Positions 49,577 through 59,361 of a stretch of DNA of 61,315 bases are shown in pieces. This stretch comes from a virus, in the IMG/VR virus record IMGVR_UViG_3300035665_000037, positions 1-61,315 of that record, one strand, 5' to 3'. A program made the position numbers and the translations under genes. Each line of letters opens with the position of its first letter. Position 1 is the stretch's first letter. The notes under the pieces were generated by a model that searched no databases, was not told where the DNA came from, and worked only from the letters and a program-made list of their open reading frames with translations.

Positions 49577-50437
49577 TTATCTTCCTCCAATTCCCGGTAT
49601 AGCAAATGGATTATAGAAATTTGGTTGTGTTGTTGGTAATGCGTATTGAGCAGGTCTAAACGACTGTAATGTGTTAGGCAGATTCTGCTTTATCTGCTGC
49701 AAAGTATTCAAGTCAACCTTTCCCATAAAATCTTGGTATTGCATCGGAGTCATTGAAGCCACTTTACTAAAGTCAATATTGTTAACTGTCCCTAAAGAAG
49801 CAATACTCTTCTGTGTATCCATTTGATTTAAACCAAAATCTTTAGAAGCAATTTGATCAATTTTAGCAGCTTCTGCTGAGCTTCCGCTTTTCCCATACAG
49901 AGGAGCAGTTTGCATAATCTGCTGTCCTAATCCTTGCAATCCCTGAAACGCCTGCGTAGTTGCTGCCGCTGCTGCTTGTTGAGCATCACGTTCAGCAAGT
50001 TGAGCTCCGGCTACTTCTCCAAGATCAAGTTGTACCCCCATATCACGAAGCCTTGTATCTTCACCAACTATTGCTTTCTCAATTCCTGCCATCTCCTGAC
50101 CCATTGCTGCAGCTATTTGACGCTGACCTGCTTGTTGCCCCATCTGTACACGGCCTGCTGTTGCTGCTGCACCACGCTCGCTCTCTACTCCTGCTTCAAT
50201 AATTTGTGCGCCTGTAGAAAGAAGTGCTTCACGTTCAAGTTCGTATGGTTCCTTTTGAATACCCAATTGCTCGTAATAATTTACTTCAAGCTTTTGACGA
50301 GCTTCTTGCATTGCTTTTTGAGCTTCTGCCTGAGCTTCTCTTTGAAGCCTTCTTTGCTTTCCTGCCTGAGCAAATGATGCACCGGTTGCTGCTGCAGATA
50401 TGCCTAAGCCTATTGCGGTTGCTGTTGCTATTGCCAT
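49577..50437 (-). CDS. internal virion protein, T7 gp14-like
   Basis: This 286-residue protein starts with a hydrophobic Ala/Thr/Gly-rich segment (MAIATATAIGLGISAAATGA), followed by a long Gln/Ala/Glu-rich helical region (QREAQAEAQKAMQEARQKLE) and AATAGRVQMGQQAGQRQIAA. This pattern, an N-terminal membrane-active segment plus a helical Gln/Ala body, is that of the internal virion proteins of T7-like phages (gp14 and relatives) that form part of the trans-envelope ejection channel. It lies before the two larger internal proteins. Confidence 0.7.
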   Translation of the reverse strand: MAIATATAIGLGISAAATGASFAQAGKQRRLQREAQAEAQKAMQEARQKLEVNYYEQLGIQKEPYELEREALLSTGAQIIEAGVESERGAAATAGRVQMGQQAGQRQIAAAMGQEMAGIEKAIVGEDTRLRDMGVQLDLGEVAGAQLAERDAQQAAAAATTQAFQGLQGLGQQIMQTAPLYGKSGSSAEAAKIDQIASKDFGLNQMDTQKSIASLGTVNNIDFSKVASMTPMQYQDFMGKVDLNTLQQIKQNLPNTLQSFRPAQYALPTTQPNFYNPFAIPGIGGR

Positions 50438-50438
50438 A

Positions 50439-50849
50439 TTATAATACTTTAATCATTTCACTTGAATAACTGTCACCTTTTTCATACCCCAAATCCTCAT
50501 AAATATTTACGAGGGATTGGTTTTTTATTAGAGCATAGCTGTATTTGTGTCCTGTGTTTCTACAAATATTAGTCAATGTCTCTATCAATAATTTTATCGC
50601 ATCTCTTCGTTGTGGCTTTTTCCTATAAGACTCACTTGAGATGATCCAATCCACCCAAGCCACCTTTGAGTTAGTGGTATATATATACCCTGCACAAACC
50701 GGCTCTTCACCATCAAATACTATAAGACCACCTTTGCCATTATCCGGTAAGAAATCTCTCTCTACCGGTTCCCACCCCCAATTGCGCCACCAATCACAAA
50801 GTATGGTGTCGTAATCATTCTCGTTCAACGGTCGTATAATAAGTGCCAT
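50439..50849 (-). CDS. GNAT-family N-acetyltransferase
   Basis: This 136-residue protein starts ALIIRPLNENDYDTILCDWW and has the GNAT core strands (GGLIVFDGEEPVCAGYIYTT, KVAWVDWIISS) with KKPQRRDAIKLLIETLTNIC taking the place of the acetyl-CoA loop, then YALIKNQSLVNIYEDLGYEK, a typical C-terminal GNAT motif. Small GNAT proteins are often encoded among the structural genes of podoviruses; the substrate is unknown. It may modify a virion or host protein. A TAAATTTG string lies at 50866-50873 just upstream. Confidence 0.78.
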   Translation of the reverse strand: MALIIRPLNENDYDTILCDWWRNWGWEPVERDFLPDNGKGGLIVFDGEEPVCAGYIYTTNSKVAWVDWIISSESYRKKPQRRDAIKLLIETLTNICRNTGHKYSYALIKNQSLVNIYEDLGYEKGDSYSSEMIKVL

Positions 50850-50860
50850 CCTTCACAAAT

Positions 50861-51667
50861 TTAAGGATAACTTTTCATAACTTCTGACTCTGCTGCAAAC
50901 AACTCCACCTTACTTGTGTTATCATTCTCAAGAGTGAAAACACAGTAGTGACCAAGCACACCATGAGACTCTGCTACAGCATTCTTGATGTACATAATGT
51001 ATGGGTTCTGTATACCCGGAATTGTTGCCCCGGAAATAGTAGTATCCACAGTTATCCTATTTAAGTTTGACGGGTAGTTTACCTGAATGTTGGTAACTTG
51101 TCCAAAAAGAACAGGCGTATTATAGCTTGGAGGTAAGCTGTAGTACAGATAGTCTCCTATGCTTATAATGTTTCCAATAGATATTGGGCTTGCTCCGATC
51201 GCAAAGTTAACCTGAACGGCAGCTCCGGTACCCGTAATGGTAGTGCTTCTTCCAATACCATTAACCGATCTAAGCGCATACTCTGATGGCTGAGCCGGTA
51301 CGGTACCTTCGTTTCTTACAAAACCATACCAAGAAGCCTCCTTCTTTTCAAACCAATTAGCCTCAATAAATCCGCTATCTTGAATGTCAGTATCCATTGT
51401 GGCATCCCAACTATCATCACCCTCCAAGTTTAATGTCTTGAATAGTTTGTTCTCAAGTGGAGATACATTGAATACGCTTTTCAGAATAGAGTTATACTGA
51501 GCACCATAAAAGTTATTACGAACCTCATTCACATTGTGCCTGTACAGATTCCCACCTTTGAAGGTGTAGAAAAAGTTGTTCATCCCGATCATGTAATCGG
51601 GATTGAACGAGTAGAATGATGGCCATCCTTGCGCTGATTCGCTATATGTAAGTGTATAGTTAGGCAT
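50861..51667 (-). CDS. tail protein of the crAss-like type
   Basis: This 268-residue beta-rich protein has YSESAQGWPSFYSFNPDYMI, GMNNFFYTFKGGNLYRHNVN and PLENKLFKTLNLEGDDSWDA. The 'qGW.SF.SfnPdwm...n..ftfk.G.LyrHN' pattern recurs in phages with crAss-like tails, where it is a tail or tail-hub accessory. It would sit at the distal tail, next to the muzzle protein. It follows the 419-residue protein by 11 bases. Confidence 0.7.
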   Translation of the reverse strand: MPNYTLTYSESAQGWPSFYSFNPDYMIGMNNFFYTFKGGNLYRHNVNEVRNNFYGAQYNSILKSVFNVSPLENKLFKTLNLEGDDSWDATMDTDIQDSGFIEANWFEKKEASWYGFVRNEGTVPAQPSEYALRSVNGIGRSTTITGTGAAVQVNFAIGASPISIGNIISIGDYLYYSLPPSYNTPVLFGQVTNIQVNYPSNLNRITVDTTISGATIPGIQNPYIMYIKNAVAESHGVLGHYCVFTLENDNTSKVELFAAESEVMKSYP

Positions 51668-51678
51668 AGTTATTTACT

Positions 51679-52938
51679 TTATAGACATGCTGATTCGCAA
51701 GTAGAAAATGAATTTAAGGTTAATGTGTTACCTATGTCTCCGCTTACTACAGTATAAACAGCCGTAAAAATACTCGCTACTCCATTGTTTTGACAAGCAG
51801 CATCAACTATAATACCGGTACAGTATGCGTTTGCATAAGTATTCGGAGAAGATGTACATTGATCACAAACTACCTCAACATTAATTGTGTCACCTACTCC
51901 AACATTAAATGTACCGTTTGATGTACTACTTCTGCTTTCAATAACTGAACCATTTACATACAAGTCCATGTTACCGCTTATGCCTGACATTGTATAATTC
52001 CAATTCAATGTAGCAAATCCCGGAGAATCACAAGTTCCAAATCCAATAATCACACCATTGGCATCTACCTGAAACCAATCATTAGCTCCTGCTGCAGTTG
52101 TTTTGTAGTATCCTGCAGCTAACTTGAACTCTCCATTAGCATCACTAAAAACTAAGTCATACAATCCAAGAGTACCTGCTGACCCATTGACATAAGCCAC
52201 ATAGTAAGTTTGGGTTATAGAAAGAGCACAAGCCAATGTATCACTCGCAGCCATAGAAGACGAAGCAAATGATGGTAGAGCAGCAGGACAAGCAACCGAT
52301 AAATCAAATGCTGTACCTACACATGGCCCTATAAACTGCAAGTCAAGTATTGATGGAGATGCAAATGTTTTTGGTATTACCATTACGCAATTTCCGGGGC
52401 CACCTGCGGTTAAATCCATCTGACCGGATAATACAGTTACTGAAGTTGTGGTTCCTAACGAAACAAAAGAAGTTCCATTATATTCATACTCATTAAGCGT
52501 ATAAGGAGAGTTTGCAACAATACCACAATCTGCACCATTGGTTCCTATATAGGTAGGCAAACCTGCACTACCTTGTAGCCATCCGTATGCAGGAGAAGAT
52601 AGACCATTGTAAGATATGCTATTAAGCACACCTAACACACCATCAGGTACGCTATATGGGTCAAACGTAACCACAACTGCTCCTAAGTCAGTGCCCAAGT
52701 CTATCCCAACATAGTATATTCCTTGCTGTCCTGATGCTGATATTGAACCACCACACGGAACTCCGCAAGATGGGCAAGATGTTTGTGGTAATAGAGCACC
52801 TGATACTTGCTCACGGGATATAACCCCATCAGAATAGAATCCATCAGGAGCGACTGTGGTCAAGTTAACATCAGTGTAAATAATTGTAGCCGATCCAAGA
52901 GAAGGTGCGTCTACATAAAAAGTTCCTTGTGTTGCCAT
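51679..52938 (-). CDS. putative tail/tip protein with YSDG module and Cys clusters
   Basis: This 419-residue Ser/Thr/Gly/Cys-rich protein begins MATQGTFYVDAPSLGSATII followed by YTDVNLTTVAPDGFYSDG and CPSCGVPCGG. The first 60 residues are a duplicate of 52950-53195. The rest is all beta, with several Cys (for example CDQCTSSPN) that could form disulphides outside the cell. It is likely a tail tip or spike subunit involved in host contact. There is no S74 domain. It lies in the tail module between the muzzle-type protein and the 268-residue tail protein. Confidence 0.6.
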   Translation of the reverse strand: MATQGTFYVDAPSLGSATIIYTDVNLTTVAPDGFYSDGVISREQVSGALLPQTSCPSCGVPCGGSISASGQQGIYYVGIDLGTDLGAVVVTFDPYSVPDGVLGVLNSISYNGLSSPAYGWLQGSAGLPTYIGTNGADCGIVANSPYTLNEYEYNGTSFVSLGTTTSVTVLSGQMDLTAGGPGNCVMVIPKTFASPSILDLQFIGPCVGTAFDLSVACPAALPSFASSSMAASDTLACALSITQTYYVAYVNGSAGTLGLYDLVFSDANGEFKLAAGYYKTTAAGANDWFQVDANGVIIGFGTCDSPGFATLNWNYTMSGISGNMDLYVNGSVIESRSSTSNGTFNVGVGDTINVEVVCDQCTSSPNTYANAYCTGIIVDAACQNNGVASIFTAVYTVVSGDIGNTLTLNSFSTCESACL

Positions 52939-52949
52939 TTGATTTTATT

Positions 52950-53195
52950 TTATGGGAATATACAATTACAACATACATCAAGAGCACTGACTGTAGAATA
53001 ACAAAGGGTAACCTCTGTTCCACAACCGGGACAAGCTGACTGTGCTTGAAGGACGCCACTAACTTGTTCTCTGACAATACTATTGTCAGAATAGAATCCA
53101 TCAGGAGCAAGAGTTGTAAGCCCTACATTTGTATAAACTGCAGTTGCCGTAGCAAGTGACGCAGCGTTTAAGTAATAAGTTCCTTGTGTTGCCAT
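52950..53195 (-). CDS. short paralogue of the YSDG/Cys tail module
   Basis: This 81-residue protein reads MATQGTYYLNAASLATATAV, YTNVGLTTLAPDGFYSDN, then CPGCGTEVTLCYSTVSALDV and CCNCIFP. Its N-terminus matches the start of the next gene (51679-52938), and its C-terminal LCYSTxxxLDVCCxC matches the end of the 1,490-residue protein upstream. So it joins the two modules in one short chain and may be a free tail decoration or the product of a recent duplication. Confidence 0.62.
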   Translation of the reverse strand: MATQGTYYLNAASLATATAVYTNVGLTTLAPDGFYSDNSIVREQVSGVLQAQSACPGCGTEVTLCYSTVSALDVCCNCIFP

Positions 53196-53207
53196 TTTAT
53201 TTTTCTT

Positions 53208-56200
53208 TTAATCATTACAACCGCAGCAAACATCTAACACACCTATAGTTGAGTAGCATAAATTAAATGCAGGAATAGGTACGTCACACCCACAACAAGC
53301 GTTGTTTATGTCTACATTAGAGTAGCACAACTCAAGTGGGAGAGAGCTTCTGTAATCCCATATCAAATATAAATATTGTCCGCTGCTTGGGACGGTAAAA
53401 TTTCCTGTATAATATCCTGATGCCCCTGTTGGACTAACAACAGTAGCTGCTGCAAGTAAGTTAGCTATACCAACTTGAGTGTTCGGGTAAAGCGTATTAC
53501 TTCTTAAGTATCTAAATTTATTGTAAGCCGGATTAAAATCAAATGTATCAAATCCTTGCTTGTTTGAAATAATCTCCATCGTAGCTCCTGAAGGAGGGAA
53601 TCCTCCTGTACCTTGAGGGCCAATGATAATATTGTACTCGGATACCACAGGGCTTTGAGGTGAAGAATCAAATGTTACAAGTGTAGACTGAAGCGGTGAA
53701 ATAAATCCTGCATCTGTATACCTATATTCGTTATGGATAAACTTGCCGGAATCGGCATTGCTTGTTAAGCATACGTTGACAATCCCAATCTCGTTTGCCT
53801 CCACGCAGTTTACAAGTACACTTACATTTACATTATCTGTAGCAATGATTTCAACCGAAAGTTCGTTTATGGCATTGCTATTTTTTGCAATTGTTAGTGA
53901 TCCTGATGTAGTTACAACACCTGACGTTACGGTAGTTAATCCATACGTAATCACAATCTCAAACTCTGCAGTTGATGATGGGTCTACGGTATATGTAATA
54001 ACACAATCGCCTACAGAAGTATTTTCAAATAACACTCCGTACTCTCTGTTTGATCCTGCTTCAATAGTAAAGTCCTGCTCAATACCACAGCTATAAATAA
54101 TAGGAGGTATAGGCACGGTATTGCTATTGGTGGTAAGAACATACTCATTCATGTAAGGATCAAAACCACCAATCTTCTGCGTGTTGAAAGATTCAATAAA
54201 GTTATCTCTAAACCAAGTACGCATACCCTGCTCAGATACCACCTTTAATTGATCTGAACTATAAGAGTTTCCGATTAGTTGGAGGACTGCTCCACGCTTT
54301 ACGTCTGTAAAGTATCTGTAGTACCCCCACTGCACATAGCTCTCAGGATGAAAACTAATACCATACTTTTCAACTCTTGCAATCTGCGTACCTAATACTT
54401 CAGGGACTGAAGTGATGGCACCACCGGCTGCCGCATCTGATAGTAAGTTCTTACCTGCAAGTACGTATGAAATCTTATCTTCTTGTAAAACAAGAACGTC
54501 AGTTTCACGTCCATCCATTTTGTAGATTGGACCAAATGATACTTCTAAATACTTATAGTTAAGGAGTCCTAAATTGAACTCGTTTAATTTATTAACATTT
54601 GACTCAAAGTTATACACGCCACTATAAGTGATGTCAGCAAAACGCCTTACTTGCTTATAGTCTTGAGCTGATACTGATGTTACACGATTACCAAGATTGA
54701 ATGTCCTTCCTACAATTGAGTCACGAATCTTATAACTCTCTGCTCCATTTCCGAAACAGAAACAGTTAAAGAACTCTGTATCTATTATAGCCGGCAAAGA
54801 CGCCGTTTGATTCTGTACATTACCTAAGTGTCTACCGTTGGCATCAATGCCAAATGATAGATGATTCTCAAAGAATACATCAGGTAAAGCATCGCTTGGC
54901 TCTGTCTCAAATATAATAGTAGTCTCTGCTCTAAATACCTCGATGTTTGCTATAATTGATGACCTGCGCTTTTCTCTTGATAGAACACCTCCACAACGAA
55001 GCGTACCACTCATGATCAGCGTCAATTGATTATTAGCCGGATTACGATAGAATCTATAGTAGTTAGTACAAAGATCTGTTGGTATATCAGTGTTGTTTGC
55101 CGCAAGTGTTGATATATATACGTTATCAGCCTCACACTGACCTCCACCAATATCTTGAACACCATCATTAAGTATCTGCTCTACGTTGTCACCATTAAAC
55201 CAATCCTGCATATTATCATAGTTCGCAGAAGCAACCAATGTTTTTTGTAACGTATAGATACGCTTTTCGCAAGCCGCACCACCTGATCCCACGCCAAGAC
55301 GTTGAAACTTTAAGTCAAGCTTAATACGACTTCCGGCAGGAACTGTATAGTCAACCCATGCTGATGTAGCAGTGTCATACCTATTCATTGGATAATTCAA
55401 AATAGGATACTCTCCTGCTTCATTTTGATCTACTTGTTCTGTACCCGGGGCAATAACAGAAAGTTCATCCTGAACAACAGCAAAGCTGTTAGGGTTAATT
55501 TTCATATATACTCCGGAAGGAACAGGAATATTTACACTCGGATCAAGTACACTTGGTATCTCAATAAACCCTGCCTGCTTAACTTCTTTCTCAAGAACCG
55601 TAGCATATACGCAATTATTTGTAGGTCCACTTGTGTCAGCTTTTACTATAAACCTATCACCTTGCTCCACCTTACGTGCATTTTCTCCTTCAAGAAGAAA
55701 GAATGCGTTATTGCTTAAAGGATCATTAAAGAATATGCTACTGTAAATAGTATCGTAATTCTCCTCATCAGGCTTTATAACAAACTTATATCGCTTTGCC
55801 CAAGCCGGAGCTATTTGTGTAGTAGGGATTGTTACCCTAATTGAGTTCTTGGTATCGGATGCAGAACAAGGGATCTGTACTGTATTTCTTGGACTAACCA
55901 ACGCTGTGGTTGATCGGCCAAAGTCGTCCATATACACGATACCAATCTCGTATCCACGATTGCTATGCAAGCTACGTGGTGAATTGATTTTTTGATAAAA
56001 AGATTCAGCAAAGTTTACTGAATAATATTCATATACATTAACTGTAGGAGTTGTAGTATTGTCAACATACCTCATCGCAGGGAATTGCAATCCAATTAAC
56101 TGACTTGCAGGGGTAGTGATAATACTAATAGGCTGACCTGCAGAAGAGATACCACTCTGAAATTTTATTAACGCATCCAAGTTGTTTGGTAACGCACAAT

Positions 56201-57680
56201 TAAATTGATCAGTAAATGTAGTGCCATTACAAGAGTTTGCTACAGGTTGAATATTTGCGATTGTTCCAATAACGTCTTGAAACGCTACACTTGTAGCCAT
56301 CTGATAAACAGAAGTATAATTCGTTGGAAGAGTAAAAGTAAGCGTAAGATTAATATTCTCACTCGTCTCTGTAGGGAATGGCGTACTTCCTGCAAATAAA
56401 TTATGCGTAAGCCTTACCTCTAAAGTGATTGAAGATCCTGAAATAAGTTGTATTCCTGTAAGATCAAAATAGACAGTAGCATTTGGAATTGTTTGAGCAC
56501 TACCAAAACTATATACACCTGTTCCTGTAGTATCCGTCAAACTTTCTGTTCCTACTAATTCAGAAACAGGAGAAGCAACATACTCAAGCTTAGTTACGTT
56601 TCCATTTTTGTCAACCAAATCGTAACCTTCAACATAGTTACCATACATCAAGCGATTACCCATAATTGTTTGAGCTCTTGCAAGAAGTGGTACATTGTCA
56701 AATAACCTGAGTAATTCAGATTCAAGAAGAACAGTAAATATTTTACTGTTGTTAAATGTATAAGTATAGTTAGTGTTATTGGCAAGACCAAGCTCAGCTT
56801 TGTCAAGCTTCTCAATAACTTTTATAATATTCGTTCCGGCTTCCTTAAACAACAAATCAATACCAACAACAAGCGGTCCCCCTGCATTATATGTAACTAT
56901 TGCCGTGTTGTTAATATTAACCATCCCCTCATTGAGGTAACTGTTGATGCTAAACTCAAATGGGTTTGGTGTAAACGCAGGAGCTGACCACAATGAAGTA
57001 GCAGAATACTCTCCATCTTGATAGCGATAACGATATGCAAAACAAATAAATCTTGTTTCCATAAAATTATCTTGCTGCCCTGTTCTTATTTCACGAACTC
57101 CGGGTGCTTCAACAGGAGGCTTCTTAATGACAAGTAAAGATTCTGCGCTAAATTGGTCTATGTTTCCAACAGGGTTAGGATAGTTTCTCGTTATGTTGAA
57201 TACCCTTGGAGGGTTATAGTTGTCGGTAAAAAATATTAACTGATCAATAAGATCTACGCCTGTAATTAAAAACTCAGGGTTAAAGTTTAGTGTGGTATTA
57301 GTCCCACCACCATCGTTAATACTTATTACGTGATATGTTAAACTGTTTTGTATCGTGTTGTACGATACGATCATATCAAGCTTGCCTGTAGCTCCTACAG
57401 GAAAATTTGGGTCATGAACAAACCAAAATATTCTTTCGTTTGCACTATCGTCAATCGCTCCAATGCACCTTGCGTTTGCACTAAGCGGTGTATTATTTAT
57501 ATACCTAAGCTGAGTAAGAGATACATTTCCTTTTGTATTCTCAATGACACCAATCTCAGATTGCTCTGTTGAGCCCATGCGAACATTAAGAGCATCTATG
57601 TACTCGCCATCAGGAATAAGTCGTTCATCAACGACTTTATTCATTTTACCTGCTGTAAAGTTTCTTGTTATATTCGCCAT
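53208..57680 (-). CDS. large tail protein, muzzle / tail stabilisation type
   Basis: This 1,490-residue protein starts with TRNFTAGKMNKVVDERLIPD then GEYIDALNVRMGSTEQSEIG and VIENTKGNVSLTQL, the N-terminal signature of the T7 gp12/P22 gp10-like tail stabilisation proteins, which in crAss-like phages form the muzzle. A long beta-propeller-like region follows, and an Ig-like domain (TYGLTTVTSGVVTTSGSLTI) lies near residue 1,250. The C-terminus has two LCYSxxxxxxxCCGC motifs. The gene follows the two ring proteins, as in crAss-like gene order. Confidence 0.8.
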   Translation of the reverse strand: MANITRNFTAGKMNKVVDERLIPDGEYIDALNVRMGSTEQSEIGVIENTKGNVSLTQLRYINNTPLSANARCIGAIDDSANERIFWFVHDPNFPVGATGKLDMIVSYNTIQNSLTYHVISINDGGGTNTTLNFNPEFLITGVDLIDQLIFFTDNYNPPRVFNITRNYPNPVGNIDQFSAESLLVIKKPPVEAPGVREIRTGQQDNFMETRFICFAYRYRYQDGEYSATSLWSAPAFTPNPFEFSINSYLNEGMVNINNTAIVTYNAGGPLVVGIDLLFKEAGTNIIKVIEKLDKAELGLANNTNYTYTFNNSKIFTVLLESELLRLFDNVPLLARAQTIMGNRLMYGNYVEGYDLVDKNGNVTKLEYVASPVSELVGTESLTDTTGTGVYSFGSAQTIPNATVYFDLTGIQLISGSSITLEVRLTHNLFAGSTPFPTETSENINLTLTFTLPTNYTSVYQMATSVAFQDVIGTIANIQPVANSCNGTTFTDQFNCALPNNLDALIKFQSGISSAGQPISIITTPASQLIGLQFPAMRYVDNTTTPTVNVYEYYSVNFAESFYQKINSPRSLHSNRGYEIGIVYMDDFGRSTTALVSPRNTVQIPCSASDTKNSIRVTIPTTQIAPAWAKRYKFVIKPDEENYDTIYSSIFFNDPLSNNAFFLLEGENARKVEQGDRFIVKADTSGPTNNCVYATVLEKEVKQAGFIEIPSVLDPSVNIPVPSGVYMKINPNSFAVVQDELSVIAPGTEQVDQNEAGEYPILNYPMNRYDTATSAWVDYTVPAGSRIKLDLKFQRLGVGSGGAACEKRIYTLQKTLVASANYDNMQDWFNGDNVEQILNDGVQDIGGGQCEADNVYISTLAANNTDIPTDLCTNYYRFYRNPANNQLTLIMSGTLRCGGVLSREKRRSSIIANIEVFRAETTIIFETEPSDALPDVFFENHLSFGIDANGRHLGNVQNQTASLPAIIDTEFFNCFCFGNGAESYKIRDSIVGRTFNLGNRVTSVSAQDYKQVRRFADITYSGVYNFESNVNKLNEFNLGLLNYKYLEVSFGPIYKMDGRETDVLVLQEDKISYVLAGKNLLSDAAAGGAITSVPEVLGTQIARVEKYGISFHPESYVQWGYYRYFTDVKRGAVLQLIGNSYSSDQLKVVSEQGMRTWFRDNFIESFNTQKIGGFDPYMNEYVLTTNSNTVPIPPIIYSCGIEQDFTIEAGSNREYGVLFENTSVGDCVITYTVDPSSTAEFEIVITYGLTTVTSGVVTTSGSLTIAKNSNAINELSVEIIATDNVNVSVLVNCVEANEIGIVNVCLTSNADSGKFIHNEYRYTDAGFISPLQSTLVTFDSSPQSPVVSEYNIIIGPQGTGGFPPSGATMEIISNKQGFDTFDFNPAYNKFRYLRSNTLYPNTQVGIANLLAAATVVSPTGASGYYTGNFTVPSSGQYLYLIWDYRSSLPLELCYSNVDINNACCGCDVPIPAFNLCYSTIGVLDVCCGCND

Positions 57681-57681
57681 A

Positions 57682-58605
57682 TTATTTTAACCACTTGTCC
57701 ATCCCACGTAGGTTCATAAGAAGTCTACCCGGATGAATGTTACTCATTCTTATTTTAGCATTACGAAGCAGTGCTGCTTTTTCTTTACGAGCACGAGCCA
57801 CAATGTACTCTTGTACACCAAGCTTTGAATTAAGTATCTCGTATTGAACGTATGCGTAAATATATTTTTCAAATAGTTTGTTAACACTAACCAATGCGTC
57901 ATTGCCATTCTCCATACCATCAGAGATGTATTCAAGAATAACAGACTGACCATACATGTCAGCGTTAAAGTTTATCACACCTGATCTTGTGTCAATCGCA
58001 AATGTTGGATTGAAGTTTGCAGTCTCTGTGTTGAGACCATAACGCTCACCAAGACCATATTCAAAATACCAAACACCATCAATATCCCATCCCTCTTGTC
58101 CATAGTATTGGCTTTGTGGATTAAGGTAAATGCTTTTCTTAATACCCTCTAAACGCTGCAAATCAATTTGAGAAAATTGAGGAGATAGTGCGTTGCCATC
58201 TTGGTCAAATAAAATTTTTCCGGTTTGATCTTGCAAGTATGCAAGTGATGATAGTATCTGAATATTTTCTGTAAGTGGTCTAAGGTAACCGTCTTTATAC
58301 AAGTTTACTCTTACCCAATTAACGTAGTCTGAAGGTAGAATATACCTAAGTGTATCATCAACTGTAAGCTCTAATACTTTTATCTGCTTGAACGCATCAT
58401 AGTTAAGTTCTTGCACAGCACGCTTAGCGTGAAATAATATCTTGAATCTTTCTTCATTATTTACGAGCGAGTGGTTTCCTGCATACATCAACATAAAGTT
58501 GTTGACAATGTCAAATAGACTCACATATTGATATGAGCCCCAATTGGCATCTGTGGGTTGATTGCCACCGTTTTCGTAGTATTGATATTGACTAATATAC
58601 GACAT
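57682..58605 (-). CDS. tail ring/adaptor protein, crAss-like
   Basis: This 307-residue protein has WGSYQYVSLFDIVNNFMLMY, LFHAKRAVQELNYDAFKQIK, VLELTVDDTLRYILPSDYVN and WVRVNLYKDGYLRPLTENIQ. This sequence pattern is a hallmark of the ring proteins in crAss-like virions, related to T7 gp11/P22 gp4 adaptors that join portal to tail. The C-terminus is basic (IHPGRLLMNLRGMDKWLK). It lies between the second ring protein and the muzzle protein with gaps of 1-2 bases. Confidence 0.78.
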   Translation of the reverse strand: MSYISQYQYYENGGNQPTDANWGSYQYVSLFDIVNNFMLMYAGNHSLVNNEERFKILFHAKRAVQELNYDAFKQIKVLELTVDDTLRYILPSDYVNWVRVNLYKDGYLRPLTENIQILSSLAYLQDQTGKILFDQDGNALSPQFSQIDLQRLEGIKKSIYLNPQSQYYGQEGWDIDGVWYFEYGLGERYGLNTETANFNPTFAIDTRSGVINFNADMYGQSVILEYISDGMENGNDALVSVNKLFEKYIYAYVQYEILNSKLGVQEYIVARARKEKAALLRNAKIRMSNIHPGRLLMNLRGMDKWLK

Positions 58606-58607
58606 GA

Positions 58608-59348
58608 TTATACTGATTGTTTTTGTTCTTCAGTTGCCCCAAATTGAACAGCGGCTATCTCACGAATAGACATTCCTGCGTATTGAAGAATCTTTGTCAC
58701 AAGTTTAAACTCATCTTCATAAGGAACTTCAAAATCTTGATAGTCAGGCTGAGACTGATCAAATACCGGCTCACCATTTGTTAACGAAATATAGGTCCAC
58801 TTAGGATCTTTTGGATACCTAAAATAATTTGCTTCAACTTCATTCGGTAGATTGATAGTTGATGGATAAACTGTCATAATACCATTCTCTTGCGTATACG
58901 CAGGGTACTGTTCTGTTGGAGCAGTAAGGTTTGACGTATTAAGCATTGTGATTTTGGTATGCGTTATCTTCTCTGCTTCTCCTTTAAATACTCGTGGGCT
59001 TACTGATGCGTCATAACAAAGCACCTTATTGATCATGAAATAATCAAACCCTGTAGTAGTAGGAGAAGGAAGATAAAATCTGTTTGTGGCAGGAGCAACT
59101 TGCGATAGTGTTGATGTTACTGAAAATAATTCCATTGCTTCTTCAATCGCTTTGCGTATGTCGGCATATCCTGTTCCTGATGTACGAAGGTTCTCCATAT
59201 TTAAGATCTTATTGTACTCAGAAAAATACTCTTCAAAGGTCTCAAGCTGAGCCTGTTTGGCGTACAGATTGAAATCGGATGGGGATATGTATCCGTAGTT
59301 ATTCTTGTTCAGAATAGATAAGACTGTATTTCTTACGGAATTTATCAT
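58608..59348 (-). CDS. tail ring/adaptor protein, crAss-like (second)
   Basis: This 246-residue protein starts MINSVRNTVLSILNKNNYGY with ISPSDFNLYAKQAQLETFEE and YFSEYNKILN. The 'sV...vl..lnk...GyisP.eFN.ya.qAQle.fe.yf' pattern is typical of the ring protein encoded just before the larger ring and muzzle proteins in crAss-like phages. It is the first gene after the terminator and promoter at 59.36-59.40 kb, so it opens the tail operon. Confidence 0.75.
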   Translation of the reverse strand: MINSVRNTVLSILNKNNYGYISPSDFNLYAKQAQLETFEEYFSEYNKILNMENLRTSGTGYADIRKAIEEAMELFSVTSTLSQVAPATNRFYLPSPTTTGFDYFMINKVLCYDASVSPRVFKGEAEKITHTKITMLNTSNLTAPTEQYPAYTQENGIMTVYPSTINLPNEVEANYFRYPKDPKWTYISLTNGEPVFDQSQPDYQDFEVPYEDEFKLVTKILQYAGMSIREIAAVQFGATEEQKQSV

Positions 59349-59361
59349 TATTCGCTTTTTA

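Noticed and set aside
1556-50873. Every TAAATTTG string close to a start codon (for example 1556, 47735, 50866) as a promoter
   Set aside because: A/T-rich leaders of this kind precede most start codons here and may serve ribosome binding; without a TTTG box at the right distance they are not safe promoter calls.
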